DNA from: Bacteroidia bacterium
Lineage (GTDB): Bacteria > Bacteroidota > Bacteroidia > Bacteroidales > UBA932
Reading direction: 5' to 3'
NCBI GenBank assembly: GCA_009929175.1
Contig: SABC01000005.1
Coordinates: 23,611 to 87,610 of the forward strand
DNA: 64,000 nucleotides
Under the pieces are notes generated by a model that saw nothing but the letters and a program-made list of their open reading frames with translations, ran no database searches and was not told the origin of the DNA. A program made the position numbers and the translations under genes. Shown piece by piece: positions 45,938 through 55,215 of this stretch; position 1 is the first letter of the stretch, and each line of letters opens with the position of its first letter.

Positions 45938-47022
45938 TATTGACCACTCTCCTTAAGTCTTTCTGAGTTTTCGGCAATCTGCAATTGGTCAAGGACATCC
46001 TGTATTGCCCCATCCATGAATACCGGCAGGTTGTACATTGTATAGTTTATCCTGTGGTCAGTCACCCTTGATTGTGGATAGTTGTAGGTACGGATCTTTG
46101 CAGAACGGTCACCTGTAGAGACCATGGTCTTTCTTTTGGCCGAAATTTCGTTGAGGTATTTTTCGTATTCCAGATTGTAGATCCTTGTGCGAAGCTCTGC
46201 CAAGGCCTTCTCGTAGTTTTTGATCTGAGACTTTTCGTCCTGGCACTGTACTACTATTCCTGTAGGCATATGGGTCAAGCGTATGGCAGAATAGGTTGTG
46301 TTCACTGATTGCCCCCCAGGCCCCGAAGAGCAGAAGGTATCTTTTCTCACATCACTGATATTAAGCTCTATGTCAAACTCGTCCGCTTCGGGCAAAACAG
46401 CAACTGAGGCAGCCGATGTATGAACCCTTCCCTGGGTTTCGGTCTGCGGGACCCTTTGAACCCTGTGCACACCACTTTCATATTTGAGCACTCCGTAAAC
46501 GCCATTACCGGAAACCTTGCATATAAGCTCCTTGAATCCACCCGAAGTACCCTCCGACTGGCTGTTGACTTCCAATTTCCAACCCTTTCTCTCGGCAAAC
46601 TTGGAATACATCCGAAAAAGGTCACCTGCAAAAATGGAAGCTTCATCCCCTCCTGCACCTGCCCTTATTTCCAGGATTGCATTTTTGGAATCCTGAGGGT
46701 CGGCAGGAATCAGTAATAGCTTTATTTCTTCTTCCATCGGAGGAATCTGATCTTCCAGCATGGCAATCTCCTCTTTGGCCATTTCCCTCATCTCCTCGTC
46801 CTTTTCATTCATAAGCAACTCCTTGGAAGATTCAAGGTTTCCAATCAGCTGACGATACTTTTCACCCGCCTCTACCAACGGCTCCAGCTCCCTGTACTCT
46901 CTGTTAAGGGCTACATATTTTTTCATGTCCGACATAACGGCCGGGTCCGATATCTGTTGGGATAGAGACTCGAACTTTTCCTTTATACCGGAAAGTTTAG
47001 ACAAAAGACTGTTATCACTCAT
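45937..47022 (-). CDS. prfA: Peptide chain release factor 1
   Basis: Recognises UAA/UAG stop codons and releases the nascent protein. 361 aa, with the catalytic GGQ motif at SGPGGQSVNTTYSAIRLTH and a coiled-coil N-terminal domain. Its promoter element lies just upstream, and pyrF is coupled downstream via TAATG. UAG and UGA stop codons are both used in this window. Confidence 0.96.
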   Translation of the reverse strand: MSDNSLLSKLSGIKEKFESLSQQISDPAVMSDMKKYVALNREYRELEPLVEAGEKYRQLIGNLESSKELLMNEKDEEMREMAKEEIAMLEDQIPPMEEEIKLLLIPADPQDSKNAILEIRAGAGGDEASIFAGDLFRMYSKFAERKGWKLEVNSQSEGTSGGFKELICKVSGNGVYGVLKYESGVHRVQRVPQTETQGRVHTSAASVAVLPEADEFDIELNISDVRKDTFCSSGPGGQSVNTTYSAIRLTHMPTGIVVQCQDEKSQIKNYEKALAELRTRIYNLEYEKYLNEISAKRKTMVSTGDRSAKIRTYNYPQSRVTDHRINYTMYNLPVFMDGAIQDVLDQLQIAENSERLKESGQ

Positions 47023-47039
47023 ATAATTTAAATTGCCTG

Positions 47040-47047
47040 CAAAAGTA
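47040..47047 (-). promoter_or_regulatory. -7 element of prfA-pyrF
   Basis: Minus-strand TACTTTTG, 17 bases before the prfA ATG. Confidence 0.5.
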
Positions 47048-47075
47048 GTTAAAAACCCTCAATTATTAAAATCAC

Positions 47076-47105
47076 CAAAAAAAGGGCCGCAAAAGCAGGC
47101 CCTTT
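47076..47105 (-). terminator. Terminator after hcp
   Basis: Perfect 8-base arms AAAGGGCC (minus strand 47105-47098) and GGCCCTTT (47088-47081), followed by further Ts on the minus strand. It lies 34 bases beyond the hcp stop and isolates it from prfA. Confidence 0.8.
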
Positions 47106-47138
47106 CAAAGTTGTCCGGAAAAAATGTCAAATCAAATA

Positions 47139-48794
47139 TTAACCCAAAAACAACTTCATGTCTTCGTCGACGCTTTTGATACCGGCTATTCCAAAGTTGG
47201 AAACCAACACATTTACAACATTTGGCGAGAGGAATGCAGGTAGTGTAGGGCCAAGGTGGATGTTTTTCACACCCAGGGAGAGCAAGGCCAGCAGTACTAT
47301 AACCGCTTTTTGTTCGTACCACGCAATATTGTAAGCTATTGGCAACTCATTGATATCATTGGCATTGAACACCTCTTTGAGTTTGAGGGCAATCACTGCC
47401 AGTGAGTAGGAGTCGTTGCATTGACCGGCATCCAACACTCTTGGAATACCTCCGATATCTCCCAAAGGAAGCTTGTTGTAACGATACTTAGCGCAACCAG
47501 CTGTAAGGATAACAGTATCTTTAGGCAGAGCCTCGGCAAACTCGGTATAATAGCTGCGGTCTTTCATCCTGCCATCGCATCCTGCCATCACAAAAAACTT
47601 CTTGATAGCTCCGCTTTTCACTGCTTCCACAACCTTGTCTGCCAAAGCAAATACCTGTGCGTGTGCAAAACCTCCTATTATCTCTCCTGTCTCAATCTCT
47701 GTAGGAGCAGCACATCTTTTTGCATGCTCTATCACTGGTGAGAAATCTTTTGCCTTTCCATCCTTCCTCTCTTCGATATGTATGAAACCGGGAAATCCCG
47801 ACGAACCCGTAGTATAGATACGGTCTTTGTATGTTGCATTGGCCCTGGGAGGAACAATACAGTTTGTGGTAAAGATAACCGGCCCGTTGAACGATTCAAA
47901 ATCCTGGGTTTGTTTCCACCACGAGCTACCATAGTTGCCCACAAAGTGGCTGTATTTCTTGAATGCCGGATAGTAGTTTGCAGGGAGCATCTCGGAGTGT
48001 GTGTAAACATCCACACCAGTCCCGTCGGTCTGCTTTAGCAACTCTTCCATATCCTTGAGGTCGTGGCCCGAGATAAGGATTGCGGGATTGTTCCTGACAC
48101 CAATGTTCACCTTTGTGATTTCGGGATTTCCATAGGCAGAGGTATTGGCTTTATCCAGAAGGGCCATAACCTTTACACCAAACTCACCGGTCTTCAATAC
48201 CAGAGCCGTTAGCTCATCAGCCGACAAGTTATCGTTTGTCACATCCACAAGAGCTTGTTGCATGAAAGCATATATATCGTTCTCTTCATGACCCAGGTTG
48301 AATGCATGCTCTGCATAAGCAGCCATACCTTTCAAGCCGTATACAGTAAGCTCCCTCAAAGAACGTACATCTTCATTCTCTGTGGCAAGGACACCAACCT
48401 CTGTTGCCTTCGTCTCCATAACTGCAACGTCCCTGGAACTCCAGAAAGCGCCTTCAAAAAATATAACATCAATATTTCCACCTTTTGAAACAAATAGTGC
48501 CCTCAGGCTATCCCTCAAATCAATCGCCTGGTTTACACGGGTAATAAAACGATCCCGATCAAAATTGGCATTGGTGATAGTCATGAAAAGAGAATCGGTG
48601 ACAAACTTGTTGACCTCTGCACTCTCCTCACCCATTTCCCTCAAGCGGACTGAATAATGTGAGATACCTTTGCAAAGGAATAAAAGTAAATCTTGGAGGT
48701 TTGCAACATCAGGAGTCTTTCCGCAAACTCCGCTGATTGTACAACCTGTGTTTTTTGCAGCTTCCTGACATTGGAAACAAAACATGTTACTCAT
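47139..48794 (-). CDS. hcp: Hybrid-cluster protein / hydroxylamine reductase
   Basis: Fe-S-O hybrid-cluster enzyme that reduces hydroxylamine and, in E. coli, nitric oxide. 551 aa. The N-terminal cluster ligands are Cys6, Cys9, Cys18 and Cys24 ([15 protein letters not shown]). The hybrid-cluster ligands occur in the central and C-terminal parts, including [18 protein letters not shown] and AGQCNDSYS. It is a single-gene unit: promoter with palindrome upstream, terminator downstream. The divergent Crp/Fnr-type gene is the likely NO-responsive regulator, as with HcpR in related species. Confidence 0.95.
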   Translation of the reverse strand: MSNMFCFQCQEAAKNTGCTISGVCGKTPDVANLQDLLLFLCKGISHYSVRLREMGEESAEVNKFVTDSLFMTITNANFDRDRFITRVNQAIDLRDSLRALFVSKGGNIDVIFFEGAFWSSRDVAVMETKATEVGVLATENEDVRSLRELTVYGLKGMAAYAEHAFNLGHEENDIYAFMQQALVDVTNDNLSADELTALVLKTGEFGVKVMALLDKANTSAYGNPEITKVNIGVRNNPAILISGHDLKDMEELLKQTDGTGVDVYTHSEMLPANYYPAFKKYSHFVGNYGSSWWKQTQDFESFNGPVIFTTNCIVPPRANATYKDRIYTTGSSGFPGFIHIEERKDGKAKDFSPVIEHAKRCAAPTEIETGEIIGGFAHAQVFALADKVVEAVKSGAIKKFFVMAGCDGRMKDRSYYTEFAEALPKDTVILTAGCAKYRYNKLPLGDIGGIPRVLDAGQCNDSYSLAVIALKLKEVFNANDINELPIAYNIAWYEQKAVIVLLALLSLGVKNIHLGPTLPAFLSPNVVNVLVSNFGIAGIKSVDEDMKLFLG

Positions 48795-48837
48795 AAAACG
48801 TTAATTTATTTAATGGTTAATATTCGATTTAACAATG

Positions 48838-48845
48838 CAAAACTA
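48838..48845 (-). promoter_or_regulatory. -7 element of hcp
   Basis: Minus-strand TAGTTTTG, 43 bases before the hcp ATG. The tetramer at the ideal -33 position (48865-48868) reads CACA rather than TTTG and partly lies in the palindrome, as expected of an activator-dependent promoter. Confidence 0.6.
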
Positions 48846-48865
48846 CCTTTAAACGAACCAATAAT

Positions 48866-48883
48866 GTGTAACATTTGTTACAC
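48866..48883. promoter_or_regulatory. Palindromic operator, probable HcpR/Crp-Fnr binding site
   Basis: Perfect 18-base palindrome GTGTAAC-ATTT-GTTACAC between the divergent hcp and regulator genes. Its centre is about 40 bases upstream of the start predicted from the hcp -7 box, the position of a class II activator site. The form (7-base arms, 4-base spacer) suits a Crp/Fnr-family dimer. Confidence 0.7.
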
Positions 48884-48915
48884 TTGCATAAATATTCTAA
48901 TTTCGTTAAAAAAAG

Positions 48916-49608
48916 ATGATTGAGATGATTCCTGACCTTTCCCAATGCCCGGTATGCAGTGCCTTATCTCCCGAAAACCGCAAGGAACTCTTCGAAAACA
49001 TGCAATACCGCTCCCAATCATACAACAAAGGTGAAGTTATTGCAAGGCAAGGCGACAAATGCAAATACCTCTACATTTTATTGAAAGGGTCTGTCAAAAC
49101 CGAGATGATAACCGAAACCGGCGGTCAATTGACTATCGAAATCATCAAAGCACCACGACCACTCGCCTCTGCATTTTTATTTGCCGAAAACAATACTTTT
49201 CCGGTGGATGTCATTACCCTGGAGGACTCTTGTTTACTGTTGATTCCCAAAGAGGAGGTAATACAGCTATTTCAAAAAGATGCTGCCTTCCTTCAAAGGT
49301 ATATCACATACAACTCAAACAAAACCCAATTTTTGTCACATAAACTCCAAGTATTGACAATCAAGACAATCAAGGGGAAACTAGCACATTATATTTTAGA
49401 ACAACTCTCTGTTTGCCATTCAATAAGCCCCTCCATCAATACATTTTTCATGGATAAGAACCAGACCGAACTGGCCAAGTACTTTGGAGTAACCCGCCCC
49501 GCCCTTGCCAGGACTCTTTCCGAAATACAGCAAGAGGGTGCAATTGAAACGCAAAGAAATAAGATAACTGTTATTGACAAGAGGGCGCTACAAAACATGC
49601 TGGCCTGA
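48916..49608 (+). CDS. Crp/Fnr-family regulator (HcpR-like)
   Basis: 230 aa. N-terminal segment with CPVC (near residues 12-15), cyclic-nucleotide-binding-like beta-roll (about 25-130), long dimer helix, and a C-terminal winged helix with the recognition region TELAKYFGVTRPALARTLSEI (about 183-203). The Fnr four-cysteine cluster is absent. Being divergent from hcp, with a perfect palindrome between, it most likely activates hcp. HcpR of Porphyromonas gingivalis senses NO through heme; whether this protein does cannot be read from the sequence. ATG 48925 is an alternative start. Confidence 0.88.
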   Translation: MIEMIPDLSQCPVCSALSPENRKELFENMQYRSQSYNKGEVIARQGDKCKYLYILLKGSVKTEMITETGGQLTIEIIKAPRPLASAFLFAENNTFPVDVITLEDSCLLLIPKEEVIQLFQKDAAFLQRYITYNSNKTQFLSHKLQVLTIKTIKGKLAHYILEQLSVCHSISPSINTFFMDKNQTELAKYFGVTRPALARTLSEIQQEGAIETQRNKITVIDKRALQNMLA

Positions 49609-49689
49609 TATTCAGCAATAAACAGCAAGAAACTTTCCCGGAACTCCTTTTTTGATAACTAGTATCTATTTTGTATTAACATTAATCTA

Positions 49690-49721
49690 TTTGACTTATC
49701 ACTTCCAAGAACTTATCTTTG
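49690..49721 (+). promoter_or_regulatory. Promoter of the peroxiredoxin gene
   Basis: TTTG (49690-49693), 20-base spacer, TATCTTTG (49714-49721), followed by a 29-base leader. It sits in a 142-base gap in which I see nothing else. Confidence 0.8.
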
Positions 49722-49750
49722 TTCCTACAATAAAATAAAAACAGAAAAAA

Positions 49751-50455
49751 ATGGAAGAGAAAAACTACTCAATGCCTCGTATAGGCGATCCGGCTCCCGA
49801 GTTCAAAGCAGTAACAACACAGGGCGACATCAATTTCCCCGGGGATTACAAAGGAAAGTGGGTGATACTGTTTAGCCACCCTGCAGACTTTACTCCTGTT
49901 TGCACATCGGAATTCATGACATTTGCCTCAATGGCGCAAGATTTTGAAAAACTAAATTGCCAACTTGTGGGGCTGTCGGTTGACGGTCTTTACAGTCATA
50001 TTGCCTGGCTCCGTACAATCAAGGAAAAAATCCAGTACAAAGGGATGAAAGATATTGAGGTAAAATTTCCCCTCATAGAAGACATCACAATGAATGTTGC
50101 CAACAAATATGGGATGATCCAACCAGGGCAAAGTTCCACAAAGGCGGTAAGGGCAGTATTCTTCATTGACCCAAAAGGTACAGTAAGGGCTATTATATAC
50201 TATCCACTGGAAATCGGGCGTAATTTTGACGAACTCAAAAGAACCCTTATTGCCCTCCAGACTGCAGACAACTTTAAGGTGGCCCTCCCGGCCGACTGGC
50301 GCCCCGGAGACGACGTCATAGTACCTACAGCCGGTTCTTGCGGTGTGGCACAGAGCAGGATGAGCGGCCAGGAAGATGGAGTCACATGTCACGATTGGTT
50401 CTTTTGCACAAAGAAGCTATCCAAAGAAGAGGTTGAGTCCAAACTTGGCAAATAG
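49751..50455 (+). CDS. 1-Cys type peroxiredoxin (Prx6 family)
   Basis: Reduces hydrogen peroxide and organic peroxides. 234 aa. The peroxidatic cysteine is Cys51 in HPADFTPVCTSEF, with the supporting Arg later in the chain. The length and C-terminal arm are those of the Prx6/archaeal subgroup; extra cysteines in SCGVAQ, VTCHDW and WFFC near the C-terminus may act as resolving residues. Single gene with its own promoter and terminator, between an NO-related gene pair and the hydrogenase genes. Confidence 0.94.
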   Translation: MEEKNYSMPRIGDPAPEFKAVTTQGDINFPGDYKGKWVILFSHPADFTPVCTSEFMTFASMAQDFEKLNCQLVGLSVDGLYSHIAWLRTIKEKIQYKGMKDIEVKFPLIEDITMNVANKYGMIQPGQSSTKAVRAVFFIDPKGTVRAIIYYPLEIGRNFDELKRTLIALQTADNFKVALPADWRPGDDVIVPTAGSCGVAQSRMSGQEDGVTCHDWFFCTKKLSKEEVESKLGK

Positions 50456-50488
50456 CTGCCCTATCTATTTTGATACAAGAGTAACGAA

Positions 50489-50516
50489 AAAAGCTGCCTT
50501 AAAACAGGCAGCTTTT
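50489..50516. terminator. Bidirectional terminator between peroxiredoxin and hydrogenase genes
   Basis: Arms AAAAGCTGCCT (50489-50499) and AGGCAGCTTTT (50506-50516), perfect over 11 bases with a 6-base loop, between converging genes. Confidence 0.85.
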
Positions 50517-50534
50517 ATTAATTATATTGGCAGA

Positions 50535-51017
50535 CTAGTCGTTGTACTCCGCCAGAATATCCTTAACCTGGTGGGGTTCCACGCGACCGTAAACCTTCTC
50601 TCCGATCAGCACTACGGGTGCAAGCCCGCAGGCTCCCACGCAACGAAGGCAATCGAGGGAAAACTTACCATCTTCGGTAACTCCTCCTACCTTGATATTA
50701 AGCAGGGACTTGAACTCATCAACCACCTTCTCGGCTCCACGAACATAGCAGGCAGTACCCATGCAAACCGAAATCGCATGACGGCCTTTGGGTGTCATTG
50801 TAAAGAAGGAGTAGAAAGAGACCACACCATACACTTTGGCTATAGAGATCTTAAGTTGTTTTGCAATCTCACGCTGGACATCCTCAGGCAGGTAGCCAAA
50901 CTCGCTTTGTGATCTGTGCAACACATTTATAAGCTCTCCCGGATCGTTGTTGAAAGAGTTACAAATGTCTTTAATAGTCTTAATATGACTTTCTTGTATT
51001 TTGAATGTACTATTCAT
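50535..51017 (-). CDS. NuoE-like [2Fe-2S] subunit of the [FeFe]-hydrogenase (HydC type)
   Basis: 160-aa thioredoxin-fold [2Fe-2S] protein. Ligands Cys85 and Cys90 (CMGTAC) and Cys126 and Cys130 (RCVGAC) match the 24-kDa subunit of complex I. Together with the NuoF-like and catalytic subunits it forms the core of multimeric hydrogenases that oxidise or reduce NADH and ferredoxin. Last gene of the hydrogenase cluster; the start is 5 bases after the stop of the catalytic subunit. Gene names for these subunits differ between organisms. Confidence 0.92.
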   Translation of the reverse strand: MNSTFKIQESHIKTIKDICNSFNNDPGELINVLHRSQSEFGYLPEDVQREIAKQLKISIAKVYGVVSFYSFFTMTPKGRHAISVCMGTACYVRGAEKVVDEFKSLLNIKVGGVTEDGKFSLDCLRCVGACGLAPVVLIGEKVYGRVEPHQVKDILAEYND

Positions 51018-51022
51018 AGCCT

Positions 51023-52786
51023 CTAAATTTTATCTTTCTCAAAATAGTGTGTATGGAGCAAGTGGTGTGCCTTTTCGCTCATCGGATGTCCAAGGAACTC
51101 TTCATACAGTTTGATTATGTAAGGGTTCTCGTGGGATTTACGAATCTGTTTGCTGGCATCTTCACGGTATATTGCCTCGAACCTTGCGCTGATTATATTT
51201 GAGTCACCATGGTGCAAAGGCTGACCGGCACCGCCGATACAACCACCCGGGCAAGCCATGATTTCGATGGCGTGGAAGTTGTACATTCCGGAACGGATCC
51301 CATCCAAAAGCTTACGTGCATTACCCAGTTGATGAGCAATTCCGATGTTGATGGGAATACCGTCAAAATCGATTGTAGCCATTCGGATACCCTCCAGTCC
51401 TCGAAGCTCATCAAAATCAATTTTTTGAAGTTTCTTGCCGGTATGGAGTTCGTATGCAGTGCGGACAGCAGCCTCGATCACACCACCTGTAGCACCAAAG
51501 ATAACCCCGGCACCGGTTGACTCTCCCATAGGATTGTCGTAATCCTCCTCGGGCAGGGTATTGAAATTGATGTTGGCAGCTTTGATCAGACGAGCCAACT
51601 CCCTGGTAGAGATAGAATAGTCCACATCGGGATTGCCATCTACCTTGAACTCGTCACGTTCACACTCATATTTCTTGGCAAGACAAGGCATAACCGAAAC
51701 CACAACCAAATCTTCCCTCTTTACATTCATCATGTCGGCGAAGTAAGTTTTGGCTATGGCCCCAAACATTTGTTGTGGAGAGCGAGCTGTGGATGGTACA
51801 TCCAGCATGTCCTGGTAGTTATGCTCAAAGAAATTGACCCAGGCAGGGCAACATGATGTCAATATAGGAAGTTTCACATCCTTATCACCTGCAAGGTGCT
51901 TGGTCAAACGGTTAAGCAATTCCGTTCCCTCTTCCATGATTGTAAGGTCGGCTGCAAAATCGGTATCAAAAACCTTGTCAAAACCAAGGGTTCTCAATGC
52001 TGCCACCATTTTACCGGTAACAAGGGTTCCTGCAGGCAGTCCGAACTCCTCTCCCAAGGCAGCCCTTACTGCAGGAGCAGTTTGTACAATCACGGTTTTC
52101 TTGGGATCGGCAAGAGCACGGATTACCTTGTTTGTATCATCAAACGGGGTAAGGGCACCAGTGGGGCAAACTGCCACACACTGCCCGCAGAAGGTACAAG
52201 GGGAATCTTCCAGGTCTTGCTCAAAAGCAGGAGCAACAACCGACATAAAGCCCCTGTTTACAGCACTCAAAGCACCAACAGTCTGTACATCGTTACATAT
52301 GGTTTCGCAACGGCGGCACATGATACATTTGTCCATGTCCCTGTTAAGGGCCGGGGATGCATCCTTACGGTAAGTAGACACCTCTGCATTTTCGACAGCA
52401 TGTATCTCCCTGATTCCCATTTTTTGGGATAATTCCTGCAAGTCACATTGCCCCGAAGAGGAACAGGTGAGACAAGCTGCAGGATGATCCGAAAGGATTA
52501 GCTCCAGAACTGTTTTCCTGGCATTCAGCACCCTCAGGGTATGGGTTTTCACAACCATCCCCGGAGTACACTCTGTGGAACACGACGGAGCAAGGTTTCT
52601 TCTTCCCTCTACCTCAACAACACACACACGGCAACCACCGGGACGGTTCTCAATATTTAGGTGCTCCAGGTTCAGATAGCACAGAACCGGGATATCAATC
52701 CCAATTTGTTTCGCTGCCTTGTAGATGGTAGTACCTTTATCTACCTCTACCTCGATTTTATCTATAGTTAATTTTATCTTTTCCAT
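51023..52786 (-). CDS. hydA: [FeFe]-hydrogenase catalytic subunit (group A, HydA)
   Basis: Reversible hydrogen production. 587 aa: N-terminal [2Fe-2S] domain (Cys36, 52, 55, 69), His-ligated cluster (His101, Cys105, 108, 114), two [4Fe-4S] clusters (Cys154-164 and 197-207), and the H-cluster domain with L1 TSCCPAW (Cys312, proton shuttle, and Cys313), L2 MPCLAKK (Cys368) and L3 ACPGGCIGG (Cys512, Cys516). The C-terminus carries the small-subunit extension. All active-site residues are intact. Its maturases HydE, HydF and HydG are not in the window. Confidence 0.97.
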   Translation of the reverse strand: MEKIKLTIDKIEVEVDKGTTIYKAAKQIGIDIPVLCYLNLEHLNIENRPGGCRVCVVEVEGRRNLAPSCSTECTPGMVVKTHTLRVLNARKTVLELILSDHPAACLTCSSSGQCDLQELSQKMGIREIHAVENAEVSTYRKDASPALNRDMDKCIMCRRCETICNDVQTVGALSAVNRGFMSVVAPAFEQDLEDSPCTFCGQCVAVCPTGALTPFDDTNKVIRALADPKKTVIVQTAPAVRAALGEEFGLPAGTLVTGKMVAALRTLGFDKVFDTDFAADLTIMEEGTELLNRLTKHLAGDKDVKLPILTSCCPAWVNFFEHNYQDMLDVPSTARSPQQMFGAIAKTYFADMMNVKREDLVVVSVMPCLAKKYECERDEFKVDGNPDVDYSISTRELARLIKAANINFNTLPEEDYDNPMGESTGAGVIFGATGGVIEAAVRTAYELHTGKKLQKIDFDELRGLEGIRMATIDFDGIPINIGIAHQLGNARKLLDGIRSGMYNFHAIEIMACPGGCIGGAGQPLHHGDSNIISARFEAIYREDASKQIRKSHENPYIIKLYEEFLGHPMSEKAHHLLHTHYFEKDKI

Positions 52787-52795
52787 GGAAGTGGA

Positions 52796-54589
52796 TTATT
52801 GAACATGAATAGCTGTGAATTTACACTTGTCGTAACAAGCACCGCAACGGATACACTTGTCTACATCAATCACGTGGGGTTGGCGTTTTTCACCGGTGAT
52901 TGCACCTACAGGGCAAGCCCTTGTACAGGCAGTACAACCGGTACATTTGTCGGTGATTATGGTGTATAGCTTGAGGGCTTTACAACTTCCGGCAACGCAA
53001 ATCCTCTCCCTTACGTGTGCCAGGTACTCATCCCGGAAGTGCTCAAGGGTAGAGAGCACAGGGTTCGGAGATGTCTGGCCCAAACCGCACAACGAAGTGT
53101 CCTTGATAACACGGCTAAGGTTTTCCAGGTATTCGAGGTCATCCTCGGTACCTTTACCTGCACAAATTTTCTCAAGTATTTCGTGAAGCCTCTTGTTTCC
53201 TACACGGCAAGGAGCGCATTTCCCGCATGACTCTTCCACAGTAAATTCAAGATAGAACTTAGCAACTGAAACCATACAGTCGTCTTCGTCCATTACAATC
53301 ATACCTCCCGACCCCATCATGGAGCCTGCAGCCAACAGATTGTCAAAATCGATAGGTGTATCCAGGTGCTTCTCGGTAAGACATCCGCCCGAAGGGCCTC
53401 CGGTCTGGACTGCCTTGAACTTCTTGCCATTTTTGATACCGCCGCCTATTTCGAAGATTACCTCCCTGAGTGTTATACCCATAGGGACCTCGATCAGGCC
53501 TACGTTGTTGATCTTTCCTGCAAGCGCAAACACCTTTGTCCCTTTTGATTTTTCGGAACCGATACGTGAATACCAGTCTGCTCCTTTAAGGTAAATCACA
53601 GGGATGTTGGCAAAAGTCTCGACATTGTTAACGTTGGTAGGTTTTCCCTTGTAACCCTTTTCGGCAGGGAACGGAGGTTTCACTGTAGGCTCACCCCTTA
53701 ATCCTTCCATAGAGTGGATAAGCGCAGTCTCCTCTCCACATACGAATGCTCCGGCACCATACTTAAGTTCTATATCGAATTCAAACCCGGTCCCCATAAT
53801 ATCACTTCCCAGCAAACCATACTCACGGGATTGTCGGATTGCAGTCTTCAACCGTTGGATAGCAAGCGGGTATTCGGCCCTGATATAGACCAACCCTTTG
53901 GTTGCACCAATGCAATAACCGCAAATTGCCATAGCTTCGATTACCGAGTGAGGGTCACCCTCAAGAATGGAACGGTCCATGAATGCCCCGGGGTCTCCCT
54001 CATCGGCATTACAAACCACGTATTTTTGGTCGGCTTTGTTTTTGGAAGCAATCTCCCATTTGAGACCGGTGGGGAATCCTCCGCCGCCACGACCGCGCAA
54101 TCCTGACTTTTTGAGTTCATCTATCGCCTGCTCCGGGGTCATGCTTTCAAGGATCTTTGCAATGGCAGCATAACCGTCACGGGCAATGTACTCGTCAATG
54201 TTTTCGGGATCGATGAAACCACAGTTCCTTAAAGCTATCCTGAGCTGTTTCTGATAGAAGCCCATATGTTTGGAGTCTTCTATGTGTTTTTGGGTTTCGG
54301 GATCTTCGTAAAGCAGGCGGGTAACCTTCCTTCCTTTCAAAATGTGTTCCCTTACAATCTCTTCACAATCCTCGGGTTTTACCTGTGTGTAAAATGTGTT
54401 GTCAGGAACAATCTTTACAATCGGGCCTTTTTCGCAAAAACCAAAACAACCGGTAGTAACCACCTGGGCATCGTTTTCCAGACCCAGATTTTTCAATTCT
54501 GTGTTGAGGTTCTTAATAACCTCGTCGCTCTGCGAGGCCCGGCATCCGGTACCTCCGCAAACCAGCAAGTGCATTTTGTACTGTGCCAT
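52796..54589 (-). CDS. hydB: NuoF-like flavoprotein subunit of the hydrogenase (HydB type)
   Basis: 597 aa. N-terminal thioredoxin-like [2Fe-2S] domain (about 1-100, with CGGTGCRAS and TGCFGFC), then the NuoF core (about 130-520) with the FMN/NAD-binding stretches GLRGRGGGGFPTG and NADEGDPGAF, the [4Fe-4S] motif ESCGKCAPCRVGN, and a C-terminal pair of [4Fe-4S] motifs (CTGCTACTRACP, CIRCGACYDKC). This domain set is that of electron-bifurcating hydrogenase subunits such as Thermotoga HydB, though sequence alone does not prove bifurcation. Start lies 5 bases after the preceding small [2Fe-2S] gene. Confidence 0.95.
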   Translation of the reverse strand: MAQYKMHLLVCGGTGCRASQSDEVIKNLNTELKNLGLENDAQVVTTGCFGFCEKGPIVKIVPDNTFYTQVKPEDCEEIVREHILKGRKVTRLLYEDPETQKHIEDSKHMGFYQKQLRIALRNCGFIDPENIDEYIARDGYAAIAKILESMTPEQAIDELKKSGLRGRGGGGFPTGLKWEIASKNKADQKYVVCNADEGDPGAFMDRSILEGDPHSVIEAMAICGYCIGATKGLVYIRAEYPLAIQRLKTAIRQSREYGLLGSDIMGTGFEFDIELKYGAGAFVCGEETALIHSMEGLRGEPTVKPPFPAEKGYKGKPTNVNNVETFANIPVIYLKGADWYSRIGSEKSKGTKVFALAGKINNVGLIEVPMGITLREVIFEIGGGIKNGKKFKAVQTGGPSGGCLTEKHLDTPIDFDNLLAAGSMMGSGGMIVMDEDDCMVSVAKFYLEFTVEESCGKCAPCRVGNKRLHEILEKICAGKGTEDDLEYLENLSRVIKDTSLCGLGQTSPNPVLSTLEHFRDEYLAHVRERICVAGSCKALKLYTIITDKCTGCTACTRACPVGAITGEKRQPHVIDVDKCIRCGACYDKCKFTAIHVQ

Positions 54590-54594
54590 AAACT

Positions 54595-54996
54595 CTACTT
54601 TTTCTCATTAATTGTCTGATAGTTGGTTGGAATGACACCATCGATCAGTTCTCCGTTTACGATATACTTCTCTACAATGTCAATTGCCACTCTGGAGTCT
54701 ACATTTCCGAAGACAACCGGATCTTTGCCGGGTATCTTGACCTCGATTGTAGGCTCGGCGTAGCAATAGCCCATACACCCACCCTGGGTTACCACGGCAG
54801 GTATCTTCTCCTTCTCTATCTTCTCAATGAGAGTGTTCATGACCGTCCTGGCCCCGGCAGCAATACCACATGTTGCCATCGCCACGCGGACCTGAACAAG
54901 AGATTCCGGCGAGTTGCTCTTTTCACGGATGTTCATTCCGTGCTCGAGACTTTGCTTCATCTTGCGCAAATCGTCTAGGGATTTGATTTTATTCAT
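54595..54996 (-). CDS. Small thioredoxin-fold [2Fe-2S] protein (HydD-like)
   Basis: 133 aa from ATG 54996 (the frame is open upstream but AT-rich and unlikely to be translated). Resembles the isolated [2Fe-2S] ferredoxin-domain proteins that accompany NuoF-type hydrogenase subunits. Three cysteines are seen (ATCGIAAGA and GGCMGYC); the fourth classical position is Ala, as in other members of this subgroup to my knowledge. It leads the hydrogenase genes HydD-HydB-HydA-HydC. A 219-base gap, which may hold the promoter, separates it from the sirtuin gene upstream. Confidence 0.82.
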   Translation of the reverse strand: MNKIKSLDDLRKMKQSLEHGMNIREKSNSPESLVQVRVAMATCGIAAGARTVMNTLIEKIEKEKIPAVVTQGGCMGYCYAEPTIEVKIPGKDPVVFGNVDSRVAIDIVEKYIVNGELIDGVIPTNYQTINEKK

Positions 54997-55215
54997 ACTA
55001 TTTATAATTTGGTTTAATATCTCCGAATTATCCTCTAAAAGTAGAAATTTAATAACGAATACAAAAATTAATTTAACAAAATAATAGATTAGGATGCAAA
55101 AAAACAATACTTTTTGTTAAATAATATTGCCAATTATAATAATTTTCATTACAATTTGTAACCACTTTCTCTCCAATCTCCTGTTTGTAAATCTTATGTA
55201 AAAAATTAAAAAAAA
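54997..55215. other. AT-rich intergenic region ahead of the hydrogenase genes
   Basis: 219 bases between the sirtuin stop and the HydD-like start, the largest gap in the window. It is strongly AT-rich. A 13-base imperfect operator-like palindrome, TTACA-ATT-TGTAA (55149-55161), is the only clear symmetry; no consensus -7 box on the minus strand was found. It is the best place for the hydrogenase promoter. Confidence 0.4.

Noticed and set aside
55149..55161. TTACA-N3-TGTAA as a second copy of the hcp operator
   Set aside because: The half-sites are in a different arrangement and spacing from GTGTAAC-N4-GTTACAC; a chance AT-rich palindrome cannot be excluded.
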